From NCBI GenBank assembly GCA_015486905.1, contig WFQV01000005.1, positions 1 to 18,921 of the forward strand: a DNA stretch of 18,921 bases, written 5' to 3'. The DNA comes from Melioribacteraceae bacterium. GTDB taxonomy: Bacteria > Bacteroidota > Ignavibacteria > Ignavibacteriales > Melioribacteraceae. The position numbers and the translations under genes were made by a program. Shown here piece after piece: positions 14,144 to 18,921 of the stretch; the stretch's first letter is position 1; the number at the start of each line of letters is the position of its first letter. The notes beneath the pieces were generated by a model. The model was not told the origin of the DNA. It worked only from the letters and a program-made list of their open reading frames with translations, and made no database searches.

Positions 14144-15142
14144 ATGAATGAGAAAGCAAATTCATACGATAATTTTGCATTAAAGAAGAAGGCAATTTTT
14201 CTGTCTTTGTTCTTCGGACTTTTAATGCTCGTCATTAAAATTACGGCGTATTTAATCACCGGTTCCAGCGCCATTTTTTCCGATGCAGCAGAATCCATTG
14301 TTCATGTAATTGCCACCGGAATGGCTGTTTACAGTGTTCTGCTAAGTGCCAAACCGCCGGACGAATCTCATCTTTACGGGCACGGCAACATTGAATATTT
14401 TTCCGCCGGCATTGAAGGAAGCCTAATTATTGTAGCGGCAATAGCAATAATTTACAATTCCGTTACAACCATTATTCAAGGCACTCATCCCGAAGAACTT
14501 GATTACGGAACTATTCTAATCGGCATTGCGGGAATAATAAATTTAATCCTCGGACTTTATTTAATCCGTAAAGGGAAATTGACAAATTCCTTAGCGCTTG
14601 TGGCTGACGGCAAGCATGTGCTCACGGATTCTTACACAAGCATCGGCATCGTTGTTGGATTAATATTGGTGCTCATTACACAGCTTTACATACTTGACCC
14701 GGTAATAGCTTTGTTCGTTGCCGTAAACATCCTTGTAACGGGCTACAAATTAATTAGGGAATCTGTCGGGGGGCTGATGCACGAGACGGATAAAGAGATG
14801 CTAACCGCGATAGTAAACATCTTTAACAAAATCAAAAGAAGTTATTGGATTGATTTGCACCAGCTTCGTTTTTGGAAATCGGCAGATTGGGTCTTCATTG
14901 ATTTCCACCTCTCGGTACCTTATTATTTTACGGTTAAAGAAATTCACCGTGAGGAAGATTTTATTAGCGAAAAAATTTCCGAAGTAATTCCAAGTTCGGA
15001 CGTTCGAATTCATTTCGATTATTGCGAAGAAATACTTTGCACTTACTGCGATTACGAAGAATGTAAATACCGATTGAAGCCTAAAACAAAAAATCTGATG
15101 TGGGACATTAAAAAAGTAATTGGCAGCCCGGTAAACAAATAA
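14144..15142 (+). CDS. Cation diffusion facilitator (CDF) metal transporter
   Basis: This is an inner-membrane divalent-metal/proton antiporter that exports zinc, iron, manganese or cobalt. It is 332 residues, with about six membrane helices between 17 and 215 and a cytoplasmic C-terminal domain. The transport site pairs E50-x3-H54 in helix 2 (S-D-A-A-E-S-I-V-H) with H158-x3-D162 in helix 5 (A-D-G-K-H-V-L-T-D-S). Well-studied members have D-x3-D or H-x3-D in helix 2, so this site is a variant. A subgroup with E-S-I-V-N there exists to my knowledge. After helix 2 comes H-L-Y-G-H-G-N-I-E-Y, a conserved loop. The C-terminus has four cysteines, C304, C309, C312 and C317 (C-x4-C-x2-C-x4-C), probably a second metal site. 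The gene starts 6 bases after ispE. The metal is not known. Confidence 0.93.
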   Translation: MNEKANSYDNFALKKKAIFLSLFFGLLMLVIKITAYLITGSSAIFSDAAESIVHVIATGMAVYSVLLSAKPPDESHLYGHGNIEYFSAGIEGSLIIVAAIAIIYNSVTTIIQGTHPEELDYGTILIGIAGIINLILGLYLIRKGKLTNSLALVADGKHVLTDSYTSIGIVVGLILVLITQLYILDPVIALFVAVNILVTGYKLIRESVGGLMHETDKEMLTAIVNIFNKIKRSYWIDLHQLRFWKSADWVFIDFHLSVPYYFTVKEIHREEDFISEKISEVIPSSDVRIHFDYCEEILCTYCDYEECKYRLKPKTKNLMWDIKKVIGSPVNK

Positions 15143-15160
15143 TTATCGCAAGCCTTGAGG

Positions 15161-15802
15161 TTAATTAATAAAGGGATTGTGGTGCTTCTCGTAACCTATT
15201 GTGGTCTCTTCCGTGTGCCCGGTATAGACTACGGTTTCGTCAGGTAAATTAAAAAGCTTTTGCTTGATCGAGCCTATCAATACTTTTTGATCCCCGCCCC
15301 AGAAATCCGATCTCCCGATTGATTCTTTAAACAAAACATCACCGCTAAAAAGAATATTAAATTCTTTAATGTAAAGACAATATTCGCCGGGTGTGTGTCC
15401 CGGAGTAAAAATAGGAGTTATTTGTATTCCGCCGAGAGTAATTTCCTTCGCATCTTCAAAAGTCAGTTCCGGTTCCGGTGATTCTTTGATTTTCATTTCA
15501 AACATCAGCCCTTGATTACCAAGATTGTAGAGCAGCGGCAAATCCTTTTCCGGTACAATAAAAATAGGATTAAATTTTTCCTTTACAAATCTGTCGCCTA
15601 AAACGTGGTCGATGTGACAATGAGTATTCAGCAAATATTTCACACTTAATTCGTTCTCCGAGATGAAATCGGAAAGTTCCTTTTCTTCTTTTTCGTTTGA
15701 ACATCCGGGGTCAATTATTGCCGCTTCTTTATTTATCTCATCCCACACTACAAATGTGTTTACATTAAAAGGGCTGAATACAAACTTTTTTATTTTAATC
15801 AT
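15161..15802 (-). CDS. Metallo-beta-lactamase-fold hydrolase (glyoxalase II-like)
   Basis: This is a small soluble di-metal hydrolase of 213 residues. All ligands are in place: H61-x-H63-x-D65-H66 (N-T-H-C-H-I-D-H), H136 (T-P-G-H-T-P-G), D155 (F-S-G-D) and H196 (T-G-H-T-E). It is the short YcbL/GloB-like type without the C-terminal glutathione-binding domain of full glyoxalase II, so a thioesterase or related hydrolase is the best guess and the substrate is open. It lies 33 bases downstream of the restriction endonuclease on the same strand and may be co-transcribed with it. It converges tail-to-tail with the CDF gene, only 18 bases apart, with no clear terminator between. Confidence 0.92.
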   Translation of the reverse strand: MIKIKKFVFSPFNVNTFVVWDEINKEAAIIDPGCSNEKEEKELSDFISENELSVKYLLNTHCHIDHVLGDRFVKEKFNPIFIVPEKDLPLLYNLGNQGLMFEMKIKESPEPELTFEDAKEITLGGIQITPIFTPGHTPGEYCLYIKEFNILFSGDVLFKESIGRSDFWGGDQKVLIGSIKQKLFNLPDETVVYTGHTEETTIGYEKHHNPFIN

Positions 15803-15835
15803 TTTTGGCTTCTCTTCTTCTTAAAGTATTTCAAA

Positions 15836-16894
15836 TTAAATTTCACTTTTTAAATCGTCTATCAACTTTGAAATTGGTCTTACGTATTCTTTAAGTCCGA
15901 CATGTTTGACGGCGTGTTTAAGTATTCTGCTTTCGTCCGGCAAATAAAAAACGTGTCTTTGTCCTCCCAATTGAACTACTTTTTCATCCGAAAGATCTTC
16001 ATCATAAACAACCACATGGAACAAATATTTAATTTTAAAATTACTCAGAATGTTTCCTTCCGCACTGCTAAGTTGTTTCCAACGTTCTCGAATTGTTCTT
16101 TTACAAGAAATCCCAATATACCATTTGTCTCTTGTAAGGATCCATTTGTCTATTTCAATGTCGGCACGGAAGTGTTCGGGTTTCTGGTGAGTTGGAATTT
16201 CGAAAAAATCAAGTATGAAAGAAGTAACATCTTCCAGACTGCCACCTGCTCTTGTTTTCCGTTTCTGTCCCACCCTTCGTTCAAATTCCTGAACAAATGC
16301 CGTAAGAATAATATCCTTGTCAGTTTCCGAAAGATTTAATTTTTCTTTTAGTAAAACTCTAAGAATTGTAAACGCCCGAACTATTTCCGCTCGCTCTGCG
16401 GTTAAAGAGCCCTTCACTCCCAAGTCGTCCCAAAGCTTAATAATCGTTCCTAATCCTTGCAGTCCTTTTACCTCCAAAAAAGATTTTGCAAAATTTAGAG
16501 TAAACTCTTTGTCATCATTAGGAATATTCTGAATGGCTTGATTAATGGGGATCATTACATTTTCACAAGTTAGGATAAATACTTCAATGTCTTCTATTGT
16601 TTGAATAATATTGTTTAAGTCTTCTATTAGTTTATCGACCCTTTTAATTCTTGAATGAGCATTCTTAAATCTGTTTAGAAGAATGGTATTTAAGGAATGT
16701 TTCTGCAATTCAAGAATTTCTTTTTTCTTGAGATTTTTATTTTCTTGAGCAATTACTCTCAAGGTAGAGGCAATTAATGAAAGTAGTTTACTATCGGTGC
16801 CAACCCCACCATACTTGTCCGTATTAATTAGCATTCTGGCAAACCAATAAACGTTCTGCCATTTGTTTTCAATCAGAGAAATATCTTTTTTCAT
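15836..16894 (-). CDS. Type II restriction endonuclease, PD-(D/E)xK type
   Basis: This is the probable nuclease of a Type II restriction-modification system, 352 residues. The N-terminal 200 residues are helical and unrecognised. The C-terminal half carries K213-T-R-A-G-G-S-L-E221, then D245/D249, then S263-C-K265 followed 13 residues later by E279. The stretch after the lysine, R-T-I-R-E-R-W, resembles the S-x-K-x-T-x-R-x-x-R segment of NgoMIV/Cfr10I/Ecl18kI-type enzymes that cut around CCGG or CCNGG, as I recall those sequences. That target is an inference. The gene starts inside the methyltransferase stop (4-base ATGA overlap), which is the main reason for the restriction call. No truncation or frameshift is seen. 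Confidence 0.82.
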   Translation of the reverse strand: MKKDISLIENKWQNVYWFARMLINTDKYGGVGTDSKLLSLIASTLRVIAQENKNLKKKEILELQKHSLNTILLNRFKNAHSRIKRVDKLIEDLNNIIQTIEDIEVFILTCENVMIPINQAIQNIPNDDKEFTLNFAKSFLEVKGLQGLGTIIKLWDDLGVKGSLTAERAEIVRAFTILRVLLKEKLNLSETDKDIILTAFVQEFERRVGQKRKTRAGGSLEDVTSFILDFFEIPTHQKPEHFRADIEIDKWILTRDKWYIGISCKRTIRERWKQLSSAEGNILSNFKIKYLFHVVVYDEDLSDEKVVQLGGQRHVFYLPDESRILKHAVKHVGLKEYVRPISKLIDDLKSEI

Positions 16895-17649
16895 TGTAAA
16901 GTTTTAGAAAAATTAAGATGAATTAGCTCTCTTTCTTCTTTAATTCTTTTTTCCGCCATTTCACAATACTCGTGTGAAATTTCTACTCCGATGTAATCAC
17001 GTTCATTTCTAATAGCTGCAATCGCTGTTGTGCCCGAACCCATAAAAGGGTCTAAAATAATTTTGGCATTTGTTGAAGAAATTATTCTTTCAACAAGTGC
17101 AACGGGGAAAGGTGCAGGATGCGGATTATTCATTTCTTGCTTTATTTCCCAAACATCTCCCACTGAATTAGCTTTGGGAATTAATTTGAAAGCTGGTTTT
17201 GCAATTAAGTAAATTACTTCGTAGGTTGGTAAAAAGTACCCTGGGTTAAAATTTATTCCGCCTTTTCTTTTCCAAATAATTATTTGACGTACCGGAAAGC
17301 CATTCACAATCTCCTGCCTGTCCTGAAGCAATCCGTTCTGCACTCTCCATTTGTGATTATAAAAAATAGCTCCGTCCTCTTTAATTACTCTAAGCATTTC
17401 TTCCAAACATTTTCTCTGCCAGTCAACATACTCGTCGTAAGGCAGATCATCGCTGTGTGTAGCATAGCCTTTCATTAAGGCTGCGTTAGACCACTTTCCT
17501 TTGCTTCCGTTTTTTAATCCGTTTCCCGTAGAATTTTTTAAATTGTACGGAGGGGAAGTTACTACCAAGTCAATGCTTTCCGCCGGTAATTGTTGCATTA
17601 CCTCGTAGCAATCTCCTTCTATTATTTTGTTAATAAAATCTTCTAACAA
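16891..17649 (-). CDS. Beta-class DNA methyltransferase (N4-cytosine or N6-adenine)
   Basis: This enzyme methylates an exocyclic amino group in DNA using S-adenosylmethionine and protects the host from the downstream nuclease. At 252 residues it has motif IV T31-S-P-P-Y-N36 first and the SAM motif F202-M-G-S-G-T-T208 after the target-recognition region, which is the beta order. H-P-A-P-F-P at 177-182 is the motif X-like stretch. S-P-P-Y occurs in both N4-cytosine and N6-adenine enzymes and is frequent in the former. The start is TTG 17649: an in-frame stop lies 9 bases upstream, AAGG sits at 17657-17660, and the first ATG (residue 18) falls inside the conserved E-G-D-C-Y-E-V-M segment. It overlaps the nuclease gene by 4 bases. 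Confidence 0.93.
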   Translation of the reverse strand: MLEDFINKIIEGDCYEVMQQLPAESIDLVVTSPPYNLKNSTGNGLKNGSKGKWSNAALMKGYATHSDDLPYDEYVDWQRKCLEEMLRVIKEDGAIFYNHKWRVQNGLLQDRQEIVNGFPVRQIIIWKRKGGINFNPGYFLPTYEVIYLIAKPAFKLIPKANSVGDVWEIKQEMNNPHPAPFPVALVERIISSTNAKIILDPFMGSGTTAIAAIRNERDYIGVEISHEYCEMAEKRIKEERELIHLNFSKTLQ

Positions 17650-17656
17650 CTTGTTA

Positions 17657-17660
17657 CCTT
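17657..17660 (-). promoter_or_regulatory. Ribosome binding site for the methyltransferase TTG start
   Basis: On the minus strand AAGG lies 7 bases before the TTG at 17649. With the in-frame TAA just upstream it leaves the TTG as the only workable start. The site partly overlaps the end of an 11-base inverted repeat. Confidence 0.5.
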
Positions 17661-17696
17661 AAATTAAAATAATTTAAAAATCACTTTTTAATTTAA
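17659..17696. repeat. AT-rich inverted repeat upstream of the methyltransferase
   Basis: TTAAATTAAAA (17659-17669) and TTTTAATTTAA (17686-17696) are exact reverse complements separated by 16 bases. A smaller alternative hairpin, TTAAAAA-TCAC-TTTTTAA (17674-17691), uses part of the same bases. It lies in the 84-base gap between chorismate synthase and the methyltransferase. It could be a weak terminator for the former, an operator for the latter, or chance in an AT-rich gap. Confidence 0.5.
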
Positions 17697-17733
17697 CAAA
17701 TTTTTCCCTCCGATTAAAAGTCAAATTCTTCCC

Positions 17734-18921
17734 TCAACTAAAATTTTCCTTAATTCTGCTTTGAAGTTTTGAAATGTAATTATTGTAATTGTCTTTTGTT
17801 TCTTCAACGGAATCCCCGCCGAATTTAATTAAGAAATGTTTTGCAATCACAAAGGCGATCATTGATTCCGCGATAACGGCACAAGCCGGTACGGCTGTAA
17901 AATCGCTGCGTTCTTTTCTTGCTGTTACTTTTCGCATTGTGTGTAAGTTTACCGTTTCTATCGGTGACATTAAAGTAGCAATAGGTTTCATCGCGGCACG
18001 TACAACAATAGGAAGCCCGGTTGAAATTCCCCCTTCAATTCCGCCTGCTCGGTTTGTCTCACGAGTGAACGTCTTGCCACGTTTTACAATTACATCGTGA
18101 ACTTCCGAGCCTGTCTTATTTGCAAGTGAAAATCCTCCTCCTATTTCAACGCCTTTAACGGCATTAATCGACATAATAGCATGTGCAATGTCAGCATTTA
18201 ATTTTACGTCGTAATGGACGAAACTGCCCAAACCGACGGGGAGACCGGTAGCAACGACGTAAAACGAACCGCCGAGAGTGTCTCCCTTAGCTTTGGCTTC
18301 GTTAATCTTTTCAATTATTAATTCTTCCTGTGCTTTTTCCAAAACACGAACTTGACTTTTATCAGCTTCTTGGGAAAGTTTCCAAGCGTCTTTCAAATGA
18401 ACGTTACTACCTTCAAGTAATTCCCTGCCCAAATTTTCCGAAGGAAAAATCCCCCCGATATTTTCTACAAAACTGCCGACTTTAATTCCGAACAGTTCCA
18501 AAAATTTTCTTGCAACCGAACCCACGGCAACACGAGCAGCGGTCTCTCTTGCACTTGAGCGTTCAATCGAATTGCGGATGTCGTTAAAATTGTATTTTGT
18601 TACGCCTACCAAATCCGCATGACCCGGGCGCGGTACTACGATTTTTTCAATAGGTTCGTCTGACTCACCGACGGACATTTTAACCTGCCAATTTTGCCAA
18701 TCTTTATTTTTAATTAAAAATGAAATCGGAGAGCCGAGAGTTTTCCCGAATCTAACGCCCGAAAGTATTTCCGCTTTGTCGGTTTCTATTTTCATTCTTC
18801 CTCCGCGTCCGTAACCCAACTGTCGGCGGGCAAGGTGTGAATTCACATATTCTTCAGTTAAAGGAATATTAGCCGGTAAGCCCTCCACTATTGCTGTCAA
18901 ACTTTTACCGTGGGATTCTCC
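17734..18921 (-). CDS. aroC: Chorismate synthase, 5' end beyond the window
   Basis: This enzyme makes chorismate from 5-enolpyruvylshikimate-3-phosphate with reduced FMN, the last step of the shikimate pathway. The frame runs off the right edge: the seven codons before the apparent TTG start at 18900 read G-E-S-H-G-K-S, the conserved AroC N-terminus (T-A-G-E-S-H-G), so only a few residues are missing. Further signatures are R-R-Q-L-G-Y-G-R-G-G-R, the F-G-K-T-L-G-S-P-I stretch, R-P-G-H-A-D-L-V-G-V-T-K-Y, S-S-A-R-E-T-A-A-R-V-A-V-G, G-G-I-E-G-G-I-S-T-G and R-S-D-F-T-A-V-P-A. The visible part is about 395 residues, and the stop is TGA at 17734-17736. It precedes the restriction-modification genes on the same strand, 84 bases away. 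Confidence 0.97.
   Translation of the reverse strand, partial: GESHGKSLTAIVEGLPANIPLTEEYVNSHLARRQLGYGRGGRMKIETDKAEILSGVRFGKTLGSPISFLIKNKDWQNWQVKMSVGESDEPIEKIVVPRPGHADLVGVTKYNFNDIRNSIERSSARETAARVAVGSVARKFLELFGIKVGSFVENIGGIFPSENLGRELLEGSNVHLKDAWKLSQEADKSQVRVLEKAQEELIIEKINEAKAKGDTLGGSFYVVATGLPVGLGSFVHYDVKLNADIAHAIMSINAVKGVEIGGGFSLANKTGSEVHDVIVKRGKTFTRETNRAGGIEGGISTGLPIVVRAAMKPIATLMSPIETVNLHTMRKVTARKERSDFTAVPACAVIAESMIAFVIAKHFLIKFGGDSVEETKDNYNNYISKLQSRIKENFS

Noticed and set aside
17690..17715. Possible small gene after a GGAGG on the minus strand
   Set aside because: The following TTG is closed by TAA after two codons, so no protein can be made.

Overview
The window looks like a chromosomal segment from a Gram-negative bacterium of low to moderate GC. 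It has an OprB-type outer-membrane porin, three family 9 glycosyltransferases of the kind that build envelope glycans, and the MEP-pathway kinase IspE. The protein sequences and the mixed use of Shine-Dalgarno-led and A-rich starts fit the Bacteroidota/Chlorobiota/Ignavibacteriota group, perhaps Ignavibacteria. That placement is my impression and was not tested by a search. Coding density is high, with one gene-free stretch over 300 bases, at 3308-3987.

Layout, plus strand. Bases 2-1120 hold the 3' part of an OprB-family porin cut by the left edge, followed 18 bases later by a large PAS-containing chemoreceptor (1139-3307). Bases 3308-3987 are a repeat island: an interleaved palindrome, octamer and hexamer tandem repeats, a 41-bp tandem array whose hairpin core is exchanged between copies, two more GC-rich hairpins and a strong intrinsic terminator. 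Next comes a tightly overlapped nucleoside-salvage cluster: cytidine deaminase, thymidine kinase, a CNT nucleoside permease and purine nucleoside phosphorylase (3988-7142). An RqcH-type NFACT protein follows, overlapping a small HEPN-like gene (7161-9126). Three divergent family 9 glycosyltransferases (9184-12482) then lead by overlap into a homocysteine S-methyltransferase, ispE and a CDF metal transporter (12451-15142).

Layout, minus strand, reading leftward from the right edge: chorismate synthase (its 5' end beyond the edge), a beta-class DNA methyltransferase, a restriction endonuclease overlapping it by 4 bases, and a metallo-beta-lactamase-fold hydrolase. The minus-strand group and the plus-strand group converge at 15142/15161.

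How the genes work together. The salvage cluster forms a coherent import-and-use module for nucleosides: uptake, deamination of cytidine, phosphorylation of thymidine and phosphorolysis of purine nucleosides. The porin and chemoreceptor may be a sensing/uptake pair. The three glycosyltransferases probably act in one envelope-glycan pathway. The methyltransferase and nuclease form a Type II restriction-modification system. The nuclease motif SxK-x13-E with an adjacent T-I-R-E-R resembles what I recall of the CCGG/CCNGG-cutting family. Several genes need non-ATG starts (TTG for the phosphorylase, ispE and the methyltransferase; GTG for the HEPN-like gene). I found no tRNA, rRNA, CRISPR array, insertion sequence or prophage gene. 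I saw no convincing wholly new system; the strongest unexplained signals are the modular 41-bp repeat array, the HEPN-like gene overlapping rqcH, and the cysteine-flanked third glycosyltransferase.
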